Assembly: GCA_021325365.1 (NCBI GenBank) | Contig: JAJPHF010000077.1 | Coordinates: forward strand, 1 to 64,000 | Source: Pseudomonadota bacterium | GTDB taxonomy: Bacteria > Chloroflexota > UBA6077 > JAJPHF01 | DNA: 64,000 bases | Reading direction: 5' to 3' | In this document: in pieces, positions 45,559 to 54,052 of the stretch | Layout of the letters: each line of letters starts with the position of its first letter | How positions within the stretch are numbered: position 1 is the first letter of the stretch | The notes under the pieces: generated by a model | What the model was told of the DNA's origin: nothing | Seen by the model: only the letters and a program-made list of their open reading frames with translations | The model's database searches: none | Made by a program: the position numbers and the translations under genes

Positions 45559-47376
45559 CTAGCGCGGCTTGACGACGACGTCGACGAGCGCCACGTTGCC
45601 CTGACGGACCTGGTCGAGCGCGCGGTCGATGGCGGGCCGGAGCTGGTCCGGGTCCTCGACCGGGCCCTCGGCGTAGCAGCCGAAGCTGCGCGCCAGCGTC
45701 GCGAAGTCCGGCGGCGGGTCGGTCATGCGCATGCCGATCCAGGCGTTCTCCTCGGGCCGGTTGCGCACCTGGGCGATGAGCTGCTGGTGCTCCTCGTCGT
45801 TGTAGTAGGAGCGGTTGTTGCGGACGAAGCAGAGCAGGGGCAGCTTGTAGTGGACGGCGGTCCACAGCGCCTGCGGCGCCATCAGGAAGTCGCCGTCGCC
45901 GATCATGGCGACGGGCAGCTTGCCGTCGTCCTTGTGGGCAAGGGCCACGCCGACCGCGCCGCCGGGGCCGTAGCCCAGGCCGCCACCGCCGCCCTCGCCA
46001 CAGTACTGGCGCGGCTGGTTGAACTCCCAGATGCCGGGCGCCAGGCGATACGAGCGACCGAGCGCGAGCACCCAGTCCTCGTTCTTCACGGCGTCGTAGA
46101 CCTCGCCCATCATGCGGCGGATGGAGATCGGGCGGCTGTTCCAGGCCTCCTCGGTCTGCTTGCGCCAGCCGGCCCACATCTCCTGGCGAATCTGGCCGAG
46201 CCTCTCCGCGCGAGCCTTGAGCCGCGCCTGATCGACCTTGCGGCTGTCGACCAACCGCCGGCAGGCCGCGAGCAGCTGCGGCAGCGCCGCCTCGGGATCG
46301 GCCAGCATGGGGATGTCGACCGCGGGCAGCCGCTGGTAGTCGGTGGTCCAGGCGCGCTGGATCAGCTCGTCGGTGGAGATGTTCGCCGTCACGCAGCCCT
46401 GCTTCAGCATGCTGCTGGCGTTGCGGGCGGGCTTCACGGGTGGCACGGAGGTGGCCCCCGCGAAGTCGACGTTTTCCAGCCCGAGCACGAAGTCGGCGTC
46501 GGGCAGCAGACGGCGGGAGGCGCCGGTCAGGTTCATCGGGTGGCTCGTCGCGATGCTGACCTCGGACTCGCCGTCGAGGACCGGCACGCTCATCAGCGAG
46601 GCGATCTCCGCTAGCGCGGCGAAGGCCGTCGGCGCGCGGCCGATGCGGTCGGCGACGATGACGGGCAGCTCGGCCTTGGCGATGAGCTCGGCGACGCGCT
46701 CGATCGACTCCTCGGGCGCCGGGATGGGCGGCGCAGGCATGTAGCGGCTCGCCGGCGGGATCGGGACGGGGCCTTGGAGAGTGCCCTCCTGCACCTCGGC
46801 GTCGAAGCAGACGTAGACAGGGCCGTAGGGCTTCGTCATGGCGGTGCGATAGGCGCGGTACAGCGACTCGGGGACGTCGCCGACGCCGTGGGGCTGGTCG
46901 TCCCACTTCACGAAGTCGCGCACCAGGTTGCCCTGCAAGTTCGCGGTGTGGATCCAGTCGATCCACGGGCGCCGCAGGCCCGCCTCCATCGGCCCGGTGC
47001 CGCCCAGCACGAGGACCGGCGCGCGGTCGCACCAGGCGTTGAAGATGGCCATGGTGGCGTGCTGCAGACCGACCACGTTGTGGACGAAGGCGCCCATCAT
47101 CTTGCCGGTGGCCTTGTAGTAGCCCTGCGCGATGGCGACCGCGATCTCCTCGTGGTTACAGAGGATCATCTGCGGCTGCTGGTTGCCGCCGTAGTTCACC
47201 AGGGAATCGTGGACCCCACGGTAGCTGGCGCCGGGGTTCAGGGCGATGTACTCCAGGTTGAGGGCGCGCAGGACGTCCACGACGACGTCGGAGCCGAAGC
47301 GCGGGTCGCGTTCATAAGGCGGGACGTTGCTGGGCTTCTCGATCTCCGAGAGCGGCTTCGAGCGGGTGACGGCCAC
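45559..47376 (-). CDS. ThDP-dependent 2-oxoacid decarboxylase/synthase (acetolactate synthase-like)
   Basis: The product is 605 aa from a GTG at 47376 with GGAGG upstream. It holds all three domains: PYR (to about residue 190) with His75-Glu76 in NHEEIAVAIAQGYYKATG, a central domain and PP with GDGDFLM (493-496) followed by RNNRSYYNDEEHQ. The Mg-binding GDGD-N motif is complete. Central domain FAD-binding residues are not evident. The closest known plan is benzoylformate decarboxylase/acetolactate synthase-like proteins from Chloroflexota and Actinobacteria. The substrate is unknown. A promoter is at 47647-47674. Confidence 0.87.
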   Translation of the reverse strand: MAVTRSKPLSEIEKPSNVPPYERDPRFGSDVVVDVLRALNLEYIALNPGASYRGVHDSLVNYGGNQQPQMILCNHEEIAVAIAQGYYKATGKMMGAFVHNVVGLQHATMAIFNAWCDRAPVLVLGGTGPMEAGLRRPWIDWIHTANLQGNLVRDFVKWDDQPHGVGDVPESLYRAYRTAMTKPYGPVYVCFDAEVQEGTLQGPVPIPPASRYMPAPPIPAPEESIERVAELIAKAELPVIVADRIGRAPTAFAALAEIASLMSVPVLDGESEVSIATSHPMNLTGASRRLLPDADFVLGLENVDFAGATSVPPVKPARNASSMLKQGCVTANISTDELIQRAWTTDYQRLPAVDIPMLADPEAALPQLLAACRRLVDSRKVDQARLKARAERLGQIRQEMWAGWRKQTEEAWNSRPISIRRMMGEVYDAVKNEDWVLALGRSYRLAPGIWEFNQPRQYCGEGGGGGLGYGPGGAVGVALAHKDDGKLPVAMIGDGDFLMAPQALWTAVHYKLPLLCFVRNNRSYYNDEEHQQLIAQVRNRPEENAWIGMRMTDPPPDFATLARSFGCYAEGPVEDPDQLRPAIDRALDQVRQGNVALVDVVVKPR

Positions 47377-47646
47377 GATCGATCCTCCGCAATCTCCGCC
47401 AGCGCGGCGGGGTGTCAGCGTAGTGGCGGCATCCCCGCCGCCGGGCGCGTCGTCCGGGCGTGGCTCGTCGCCCCCGTGGCGACGAGCCGGCCGCGAGCGC
47501 GGCCGCAGGCTGGGCTGGGCCGCTGGGACGCCTCAGGGGTGCGCGCCGCGTCCAGCCCTCATTCTGTCGAACGCGCTGGCGTCGCGGCAAGGGGCGGCCG
47601 GCCCCGCGGTGCGCCGGGCGCGTCGCGGCCCGGAAGTCTAGGATTC

Positions 47647-47674
47647 AGTGTACCTATCGCGCCGCCAAAAGCAA
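47647..47674 (-). promoter_or_regulatory. Sigma-70-like promoter of the ThDP enzyme gene
   Basis: On the minus strand TTGCTT (47669-47674), a 16-base spacer and TACACT (47647-47652). It would give a 5' leader of about 265 bases. Confidence 0.5.
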
Positions 47675-47699
47675 GCGGTTGGGGCGGCTCAAGACACGA

Positions 47700-47738
47700 G
47701 AAAGGGCCACGCACCGGAACCCCGGCACGGGCCCTTTC
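47700..47738 (-). terminator. Hairpin after the DedA-fusion gene
   Basis: GAAAGGGCC pairs with GGCCCTTTC over 9 bp around a 21-base loop that itself holds CCGG pairs. It separates the DedA-fusion gene from the promoter of the ThDP gene. Confidence 0.5.
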
Positions 47739-47918
47739 CCGCTGGAAGGAGGGGGGCGACTTCCAAGTAAACTGTAAAATTCAGTTGCTAACCGTCTGCT
47801 GACAATATGTTAACAAATCGCCAGGGGAACCACCAAGGGGCGGCGCCCCGAGTTTTCGCACCTTTCGTTCGCCGGGCAATCCGGTCCGGGATGGGCCCCA
47901 GCGGCCCACCCGCCAGGC

Positions 47919-49064
47919 TCAGACCGGCTGCTGGGCCACCGGGGCCTTGCTCTTGCGTGGCGCGGCGCGCGCCCGGGTCAGCAGGGTGTAGGACGTGCTG
48001 AGCGCCCAGCCGAAGATGCCGTTGCGGATCACCTCCCCGCCCAGTGGCACCAGTCCCATGCCGAGCGACAGCCCCGCCACCCCCGCCCCGAGCGCCGGCA
48101 GCACGACCCAGAGGGAGAACGCGAGCGGCATCAGCGCGAAGAGCAGGCCGCCGAGCCAGTCGGGCTCGGGCAGCCACCGCTCGACGTGACTGTAGGCCAC
48201 GGCCCAGAGGAGCTGCAACACCACGTAGAGCGCGATCGCGGCGACGAGCACCTCCACCGCGGGGCGGACGCCGTAGTGGCGCGCAAAGGCCCGCGCCAGC
48301 TCGAAGAGGGCTGCCGCCGGCGTCGTGTGGCCGACCGTCGCCAGGGTGTTGATCAGGAGGTCGAGGACGAGCGACATGGTGGCCGTGGCGAACAGGCCGG
48401 CCATCAGCGCGGTTTCGATGCGCTTGCGCTCGGGCATCGCGTGGACGGCGGTGACCAGGTGGGCGCGGCGGCGGATGATGATGTAGGCCGCGACGGCGAG
48501 GCCCACGCCGGCGAGGTCGGCGAGGGTGCGGAGCGGGAAGTGCGGGCCTTCGAGCGCGCGCACCACGCCCGGCCCCGCGGTCAGCCCGAGGAAGAAGAAG
48601 AACAGAATGTAGATGCTGGCCCCGAGGGCCAGGGGGGGCAGAAACGTCAAGTAGGGCACGCCGAAGACACCGGAGGCGAGGGTGGTCGGGATGCGCAGGC
48701 CGGGGATCACCCGCCCGGCCACGATGGCCAGGCGCCCGTGGCGGCGCAGGAAGTCCTCGGCGCGCTCCAGCTTGTCTAGCTCCAGGTGGAGGAACTTGCC
48801 ATAGCGATAGAGCACCGGCCGGCCGCCACGCCGGGCCAGCCAGTAGAGCGCCGACGACCCGATGAGGGTGGCGCTCTCCATGAGGAAGATGGCGAGCAGC
48901 GGGTTGGTGCGGCCCTGGGCGACGCGCACGCCCGCCAACATCATCACCAGGTCGCCGGGCAGCGGCAACGGGATGCCGCTCTCCTCGAGCAGCAGCACGA
49001 GGAACAGCGCCCACTCGGCGTGTTCGTTCAGTAGGTGCAGGCCCCACTCGGCCACGGCGTCCAC
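47919..49064 (-). CDS. DedA-family protein fused to a second membrane domain
   Basis: The product is 381 aa from a GTG at 49064 (GGAG upstream). Residues 1-200 are a DedA (VTT) domain: LLEESGIPLPLPGDLVMMLAG, YWLARRGG, FLRRHGRLAIVAGRVIPGLRIPTTLASG with the conserved Arg-rich loop. Residues 210-370 are a further four-helix region (GLFATATMSLVLDLLINTLATVG, WLGGLLFALMPLAFSLWVVLPALG, RNGIFGWALSTSY) resembling YagU/DUF6789-like proteins. DedA proteins move lipids between membrane leaflets. The fusion is unusual. It lies 13 bases after the DUF456 gene in a common operon. Confidence 0.8.
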   Translation of the reverse strand: MDAVAEWGLHLLNEHAEWALFLVLLLEESGIPLPLPGDLVMMLAGVRVAQGRTNPLLAIFLMESATLIGSSALYWLARRGGRPVLYRYGKFLHLELDKLERAEDFLRRHGRLAIVAGRVIPGLRIPTTLASGVFGVPYLTFLPPLALGASIYILFFFFLGLTAGPGVVRALEGPHFPLRTLADLAGVGLAVAAYIIIRRRAHLVTAVHAMPERKRIETALMAGLFATATMSLVLDLLINTLATVGHTTPAAALFELARAFARHYGVRPAVEVLVAAIALYVVLQLLWAVAYSHVERWLPEPDWLGGLLFALMPLAFSLWVVLPALGAGVAGLSLGMGLVPLGGEVIRNGIFGWALSTSYTLLTRARAAPRKSKAPVAQQPV

Positions 49065-49077
49065 AAGGCGCTCCGGA

Positions 49078-49563
49078 TCAGGCGAGCGTGAGGCGCACGA
49101 AGCTGATGACGATGACCAGCGCCAGCGCCAGTTCGGCAGCTGTCCCGAGAAGGAAGCCCACCAGCGCCCCCAGGCCGCTGCGCCCGGCCTGGCGCAGCGG
49201 CTGGCCGCTCAGCGCCTCCAAGGCCACCGCGCCCAGCAGCGGCCCGAGCAGCAGCCCGACGGGGCCGGCGACCAGCACGCCGATCAGCAGGCCGACCGCG
49301 GCGCCCAGCACGCCCCAGCGCGTCGCGCCGAACGCCCGCGCGCCCAGCGCGTGGGAGGCGAAGCTCAGCGAGAGCGCGAGGACGGTGAGGGCGCCGAACA
49401 GCAGCAGGTGCCCCACGCCTACCCGCTCGAAGCCCGTCGCGAGCGCGTAGAGCAGCGTCGCCCCAAAGACCAGGATGATGCCAGGTAGCACGGGCACCAC
49501 GGTGCCGACGAGGCCCACGGCCATCAACGCCAGCGTCAGCACGAGCACGAGCGATTGGTCCAC
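49078..49563 (-). CDS. DUF456-family membrane protein
   Basis: The product is 161 aa from a GTG at 49563 with AGGAGG 10 bases upstream. The DUF456 pattern is clear: LTLALMAVGLVGTVVPVLPGIILVFGATLLYAL, followed by GALTVLALSLSFASHALGARAFGATRWGVLGAAVGLLIG with its Gly-zipper-like repeats, then GLLLGPLLGAVALEALSG. About four to five helices are expected. The family has no known role but often sits with lipid or envelope genes. It lies between an alcohol dehydrogenase (16-base gap) and DedA (13-base gap). Confidence 0.85.
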   Translation of the reverse strand: MDQSLVLVLTLALMAVGLVGTVVPVLPGIILVFGATLLYALATGFERVGVGHLLLFGALTVLALSLSFASHALGARAFGATRWGVLGAAVGLLIGVLVAGPVGLLLGPLLGAVALEALSGQPLRQAGRSGLGALVGFLLGTAAELALALVIVISFVRLTLA

Positions 49564-49579
49564 GGGCGCCGTTGCCTCC

Positions 49580-50605
49580 TCACCAGCCCGAGAGCACGAC
49601 ACGCCCGAAGACGCCGCGCTCCTCGAGGCGGCGGTGGGCGGCCGCGGCCTCGGGAAAGGGATAGACCGAGTCGATCACGGAGCGCACCTTGCCGCGGGCG
49701 AGGAGGTCGAGCGCCGCGCGCAGGTCGCGCGGCGTACACACGCTGGAGCCCATCAGGTGCAGCCGCCGGCCGATCAGCAGGCCTGGATCGACCGGGACCG
49801 GCGTGACGTCCACGTTGCCCATGACGACCAGGCGCCCGTTCTGGCCCAGGCTGCGCAGGCTTTCGCGCAGCGTGGTGCTCACAACGTTGTCCAGGACCAC
49901 GCTGACGCCCTGCTTCGCGGTCAGCGCCCAGACGCGGGCACTGAACTGCAGGTCGGGCGCCAGCACCACCTCGGCCGCGCCCGCCTGGCGCAGCGCGGCG
50001 ACCTTCGCCTCGGAGCTAGTGACGGCGATCACGTCGGCGCCGCACAGACGCGCTAGCTGGATCTGGTGCAGGCCCAGCCCGCCGCTCGCGCCGGTGATCA
50101 GTACCACGTCGCCCAGCCCCACGGCCGCGGCGCGCAGTGCCTGCAGGCTAGCCCCGATGGGGCAGGCGGCCAGCGCCGCGTCCACGAGCGACGTGGCGGG
50201 CGGAACGGGCAGCAGGTTGTGCGCCGCCGCGAGCACGTACTCGGCGTAGCCGCCGTCCGCCCCCGAGCCGCGCAGGCGCGAGTGCCGGCAGCGGTCCTGG
50301 CGCCCCGCCAGGCAGTCGGCGCAGCGCCCACAGGCCGTCCGGACGTAGACCGCGACCGGATCGCCGGGGGCCAGGGCGTCGACGCCCTCGCCCACGCGCT
50401 CCACCGTGCCGGCGATCTCGTGGCCGAGGATCTGGGGCAGTCGCGCGCTGGGCAGCAGCCCCTTGCGGTCGAGCACGTCGTGGTGGCACACGCCGCACGC
50501 GGCCACACGCACTAGCGCCTCGCCCGGCCTCGGCGCCGGACGCTCGCGCTCCTCGAGCACGATGCGCTCGGGGCCACCGAACGCGCGCACGACCATTGCC
50601 CTCAT
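49580..50605 (-). CDS. Zinc-dependent alcohol dehydrogenase (MDR family)
   Basis: The product is 341 aa from the ATG at 50605. The MDR pattern is complete: CGVCHHD (catalytic Zn Cys), GHEIAGTVERVGEGV (Glu/His), structural Zn cysteines in CGRCADCLAGRQDRC, and the NAD(P) fold TGASGGLGLHQIQLARLCGADVI. It oxidises alcohols or reduces aldehydes/enones; the GASGGLG loop with no clear Asp after the second strand suggests NADP preference, which is uncertain. First gene of the ADH-DUF456-DedA operon; TATAAT on the minus strand at 50710-50715. Confidence 0.88.
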   Translation of the reverse strand: MRAMVVRAFGGPERIVLEERERPAPRPGEALVRVAACGVCHHDVLDRKGLLPSARLPQILGHEIAGTVERVGEGVDALAPGDPVAVYVRTACGRCADCLAGRQDRCRHSRLRGSGADGGYAEYVLAAAHNLLPVPPATSLVDAALAACPIGASLQALRAAAVGLGDVVLITGASGGLGLHQIQLARLCGADVIAVTSSEAKVAALRQAGAAEVVLAPDLQFSARVWALTAKQGVSVVLDNVVSTTLRESLRSLGQNGRLVVMGNVDVTPVPVDPGLLIGRRLHLMGSSVCTPRDLRAALDLLARGKVRSVIDSVYPFPEAAAAHRRLEERGVFGRVVLSGW

Positions 50606-50709
50606 GCCGCCCGCCACCACGCCCGACCTCGCTCCCCGGCTGCCGCGCCGTCACCGTGGCGCCGTCGCGGCGCGGCGCCCACGGGAGCCGGGTGTTGCAG
50701 TTGCCGGGA

Positions 50710-50715
50710 ATTATA
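50710..50715 (-). promoter_or_regulatory. Candidate -10 box (TATAAT) of the ADH operon
   Basis: The minus strand reads GCCGTATAATTCCC, about 105 bases before the ADH ATG. No -35 is visible at 16-18 bases. Confidence 0.45.
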
Positions 50716-50746
50716 CGGCCCGCCCTCACGACACGGGCAGGCTAAA

Positions 50747-50776
50747 TTGACAGCGCATCAGCCCGCGGCTTATTCT
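50747..50776 (+). promoter_or_regulatory. Sigma-70-like promoter of the secreted-protein gene
   Basis: TTGACA at 50747-50752, 18-base spacer, TATTCT at 50771-50776, then the ATG at 50809. A second box, TAGAAT, lies at 50782-50787. Confidence 0.55.
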
Positions 50777-50808
50777 CAGACTAGAATTCCGGACCGAGGG
50801 AGGCTCCC

Positions 50809-51372
50809 ATGCGCGGACGACTCGGCGGCGCCCTGGCAGGACTGGCGCTCGCGCTGACGGTGGTGGCGCCGGCGGCCGCGCAGCAGTGGCCAGCCTACGG
50901 CACGTATGGCTACGGTGCGGGCTACGACTACACTCGCAACGCCTACAGCTACCCCCGCGCGCTGACCGCCCAGAGCCCCGCGACGCCCGAGGACTCGACG
51001 GCGCTCTACGGCGGCTACATGCCGCTTCTCTACTACTCCGGCGCCCCCTACGCGCTGAGCCACGCGACGCCGTTCGCGTCGGGCCAGGCGTACTGCCAGT
51101 CGGCCGGCTCGTACCTGTACTGCGCCGACCTGGAGACCGGCTCGGCCCTCTCGCTGCTGTCCGCCGATGGGCGCCCACAGACGAGCACGGCCTTCATGCC
51201 GCCGCCCGGCCGCATGGGCAGCGAGGCGATCTTCCAGGGCGTGCTCTCGACGCGGACAGTCGGGAACACCCAGTCGCTGGTCGGCACGCTCCGCAGCAAC
51301 GACGGCGCCGAGCTACCGGTGAACTGCTCCGGCCAGGCGCGCGCGGACACTACTAGCCTTACCTGTCAGTAG
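50809..51372 (+). CDS. Secreted Tyr-rich protein of unknown function
   Basis: The product is 187 aa from the ATG at 50809 (GGGAGG upstream). A Sec signal peptide ends at PAAAQQ (about residue 25). The next 50 residues are rich in Tyr, Gly and Ala (YGTYGYGAGYDYTRNAYSYP). The C-terminal half carries four Cys (YCQSAGSYLYCADL, NCSGQ, LTCQ) that could form two disulphides, and strands such as GSEAIFQGVLSTRTV and LVGTLRSNDGAELPVNCSG. Its 3' end overlaps the convergent membrane-protein gene by 14 bases. Confidence 0.65.
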   Translation: MRGRLGGALAGLALALTVVAPAAAQQWPAYGTYGYGAGYDYTRNAYSYPRALTAQSPATPEDSTALYGGYMPLLYYSGAPYALSHATPFASGQAYCQSAGSYLYCADLETGSALSLLSADGRPQTSTAFMPPPGRMGSEAIFQGVLSTRTVGNTQSLVGTLRSNDGAELPVNCSGQARADTTSLTCQ

Positions 51373-53110
51373 AGCGCCGCACTAACCCGTTCGTCTCGGT
51401 CGCCGCCAGGTAGCTGGCCCAATCGATCGGCGTGCGGGAGGCCCCTCGCCAGCGCAGCTCGCTCAGGGTGGGCAGCGCGCTGCCGAGGACGTTCGAGCGA
51501 TCGACGGGCGGCGTGGCGTCCAGGGCGAACAGGGCGAGGCCGGGCGGGCCGGGCGCGGCCGGCAGCGCGGCGAGCCAGGCCCCGAGCGCGGGGTGCTCGT
51601 CGGCGAACACGTAGGACACGCGCAGCCCAGGCCACCCCGTCGCCAGGTGCGCCGCACCGACCAGCCCCGTCGAGAAGATGTACACCTGACTGCCCGGCCA
51701 CCGCTCGCCGCGCTTGAACGGCACCCCGACGAACGCCGCCGCCTCAGGGGACCCTGGCGGCGCGGCGGCCGCCCAGGCGGCGAGGTAGTCCATCGTGGCG
51801 CGCACGCGGGCGCCGGCCAGCCGCCACTCCCCCGCCACCTGGAAGAGCAGCACCACCGCCACCACCGCGTAGGCGGCCACGAGCGGCAGGCGCCACCACC
51901 CCAGCCGCCCGAGCGCGACCGCGAGCGCCAGGGCCAGGCCCACGGACGGCAGGTAGTAGTACCGGTCGGCGACGCCGTAGACGCCGAACAGGACGAACGG
52001 CGCGCCCGCGAGCGCGGCCCAGGCGAGCCCCAGCCGCACCGTCGCATCGTCACGCCAGGCCCAGCAGCCGGCGGCGACCAGCGCGAGCCCCCCCAGCGCG
52101 AGCCCCACGACGCCGAGCGCCAGGCTCTCGGTCCACGGCGGGGGCACGACGAGCTGCGCGGCGTAGCGCAGCGGGGCGATCACCAGATCGCCGCCCAGGC
52201 CGAGAAAGCGATAGCCGCTGTCAGGGTAGGCCGCGGCGCGCGCGCGGTAGGCCCAGGCAAGCAGCCCGAGGTGCGCCACGCTGGCGAGCGGCAGCGCCCA
52301 CAGCCAGCCGGGCAGGGCGCCGAGCCGGGCGCGCAGCCGCGCGGCGGCGACACGCGGGCCGGCGACGAGGGTCGGGTACGGAGGCGCGCTGGTCGAGCGG
52401 CGCGGCGCACCGTCCGGCGCCAGGGCCGCTTCGGCCGGAGGCTGGGCCGCGAGCGGCGTGGTGCGGCCCCTCGCCCGCTCGTAGAGCGCCAGCGCGACGA
52501 GGAGCAGCGGCAGCACGACGGCCGACTCGTGGGCGAGCAGCGCGGCCGTGTAGGTGACCGCGGCGGCCCAGCCGGCGCGCGCGTCGTGGCTTCGCCACGC
52601 ATGCAGGAACAGCACGGCCGTCGCCAGCGCCAGCGCCGCCGCCGCGCCGATCGAGACGGCGCCGAACCACATCACCACCTGGTGGTGCCGCGGGTACAGG
52701 GCGAACAGCAGCGCGGCCGTGAGGGCGACCGGGGTGGCCTGCCAACTGCCCCCGCGCGTCGGACTCGCGGCTAGCTGCCGCACGAGCAGGTACACGAGCA
52801 CGGCGCAGGCAGCGTGCAGAGCAAGCTGAAACGTGTGCGCCGGTAGGGGGTTGAGCCCGAAGGTGAGGGCTGCGGCGTGGTGGATGGCGGCGGCGAGCGG
52901 CATGAAGCGGCCGAAGCCCGAGGCAGGAGAGAAGAGGTCGCTGGCATCGCCGGACAGCATGTCGAGGTCGTCGGACACGAAGAAGCTGGGCACGGCCGGG
53001 CCGTAGGCGATCACCACGAGGACGCCAAGGAGCAGCGCGAGGCCAGCGCGGCGCGGCCAGGTGCCGGCGAGGCCGCGGGCCGGACGGCTGCTCGTCGCGG
53101 ACCGCGCCAC
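51359..53110 (-). CDS. Polytopic membrane protein, GT-C glycosyltransferase-like
   Basis: The product is 583 aa from a GTG at 53110 with AGGAGGAG upstream. About ten to eleven hydrophobic helices are visible. The first periplasmic loop carries FFVSDDLDM, a DD motif in the position used by GT-C type glycosyltransferases and TMTC-like proteins (PSFFVSDDLDMLSG); GSW..TPVALTAALLFALYPRHHQVVMWFGAVS fits the same class. The C-terminal 120 residues form a soluble periplasmic part. The donor and acceptor are unknown. Confidence 0.7.
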   Translation of the reverse strand: MARSATSSRPARGLAGTWPRRAGLALLLGVLVVIAYGPAVPSFFVSDDLDMLSGDASDLFSPASGFGRFMPLAAAIHHAAALTFGLNPLPAHTFQLALHAACAVLVYLLVRQLAASPTRGGSWQATPVALTAALLFALYPRHHQVVMWFGAVSIGAAAALALATAVLFLHAWRSHDARAGWAAAVTYTAALLAHESAVVLPLLLVALALYERARGRTTPLAAQPPAEAALAPDGAPRRSTSAPPYPTLVAGPRVAAARLRARLGALPGWLWALPLASVAHLGLLAWAYRARAAAYPDSGYRFLGLGGDLVIAPLRYAAQLVVPPPWTESLALGVVGLALGGLALVAAGCWAWRDDATVRLGLAWAALAGAPFVLFGVYGVADRYYYLPSVGLALALAVALGRLGWWRLPLVAAYAVVAVVLLFQVAGEWRLAGARVRATMDYLAAWAAAAPPGSPEAAAFVGVPFKRGERWPGSQVYIFSTGLVGAAHLATGWPGLRVSYVFADEHPALGAWLAALPAAPGPPGLALFALDATPPVDRSNVLGSALPTLSELRWRGASRTPIDWASYLAATETNGLVRRSTDR

Positions 53111-53259
53111 CGCTCCTCCTCACGCCGCTTCGTCGCGCCCGACTGTTCTAACCCGCGCCTCCCCACCGCGCAAAGCGATCGGGGCGACGCGGACGCGCGA
53201 CCGGCGCGGCGGGCGTGGGGGCCGGGCGGGGCGTTTTCGCGAGCGCCGCGAGATTCGGC

Positions 53260-53265
53260 TATAAT
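53260..53265 (+). promoter_or_regulatory. Candidate -10 box (TATAAT)
   Basis: GGCTATAATCCCCGCCC lies 32 bases before the ATG at 53297. The same GCTATA-T-CCCCG context precedes the peroxiredoxin gene. Confidence 0.5.
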
Positions 53266-53296
53266 CCCCGCCCGGACGCTCCACCAGGAGGACCTC

Positions 53297-54013
53297 ATGC
53301 CGCGCGCCTGGCTGATCCCGCTCTGTCTGCTCGCCGCCGTGGCCTGTACGCCGCCGACGCTGCCCGTCGGCGCCTCGGCCGCACCCGATACGTCCAGCTG
53401 GCCCGCGCCCGACGCGGCGCTGAGCGCGGCGTCCGCCGCGATGAGCCAGCTCACGTCGATGCGCGAGAAGTTCAGCAGCCGCACGTATCGCAACGACCAG
53501 ATGTTCCTGGGCGCCGACGTGGAGCGCGCCTACGTGGCGCCCGACGAGCGCTACGAGCATTTTGAGGGGCGCGGCCCGACGGACGTGGTGACCGGCGAGA
53601 CGGTCACGCTCGGGACGCGCTTCTTCAAGAAGGTCGGCGCCGACGGGCCATGGCAGGCCCAGCCGGCGACGGACAACTTCGTGTGGCCGGGCGACAGCTT
53701 CATGTTCACCGGCGTGCAGGCCACGTCGTGGGTGGGCGTGGACCAGATCGACGGCCGCCCCGCCCGCATCCTGCTCATCCGCCATGAGGGCGACGCGCAG
53801 CAGCGCAACGCCGGCTGGGACTTCCAGACTAAGCTCTGGATCGACCCCGACACCAACTACTTCCTGAAGCGCGAGACACGCGGCACGCGGCAAGACCCCG
53901 CCGACCCGACGACGGGCAAGCCGCTGCTCCAACGCTACGAGGCCACCTGGACGTACATGAACCACAACGCCTCGATCAGCATCACCGAGCCGCCCGGCGC
54001 GGTCAGCCAGTAG
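53297..54013 (+). CDS. Lipoprotein of LolA/LprG-like type
   Basis: The product is 238 aa from the ATG at 53297 (AGGAGG upstream). The lipobox LAAVAC gives Cys17. The mature chain starts with a helix (DAALSAASAAMSQLTSMREKF) and continues in antiparallel-strand rhythm (AYVAPDERYEHFEGRG, GTRFFKKVGADGPWQAQP, ARILLIRHEGD, TKLWIDPDTNYFLKRETRG), as in LppX/LprG half-barrels that carry lipids or glycolipids. It starts a plus-strand series leading to glycosyl- and methyltransferases, which fits an envelope role. Confidence 0.68.
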   Translation: MPRAWLIPLCLLAAVACTPPTLPVGASAAPDTSSWPAPDAALSAASAAMSQLTSMREKFSSRTYRNDQMFLGADVERAYVAPDERYEHFEGRGPTDVVTGETVTLGTRFFKKVGADGPWQAQPATDNFVWPGDSFMFTGVQATSWVGVDQIDGRPARILLIRHEGDAQQRNAGWDFQTKLWIDPDTNYFLKRETRGTRQDPADPTTGKPLLQRYEATWTYMNHNASISITEPPGAVSQ

Positions 54014-54052
54014 CCGCCGGGCACACACGGTCCGCCGGCGCGCGAGGCGAGC

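Larger units (their letters stand above)
47377..47918. other. Non-coding gap, 542 bases
   Basis: On the minus strand, after the DedA-fusion stop, comes an AT-richer stretch (about 47755-47870), a hairpin at 47700-47738 and a promoter at 47647-47674. The remaining 270 bases form a GC-rich leader of the ThDP gene. I looked for a ThDP riboswitch (CUGAGA and ACCUGA cores) and did not see one. No reading frame is supported. Confidence 0.5.

Noticed and set aside
42752..47032. A single frame of more than 1400 codons across three genes
   Set aside because: Three separate genes with their own starts (TrzA-type, GGDEF, ThDP enzyme) explain it; in the GGDEF and ThDP parts this frame is antisense or shifted.
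47377..47640. Possible ThDP riboswitch ahead of the ThDP enzyme gene
   Set aside because: The long leader suggested it, but the conserved CUGAGA and ACCUGA cores are absent.
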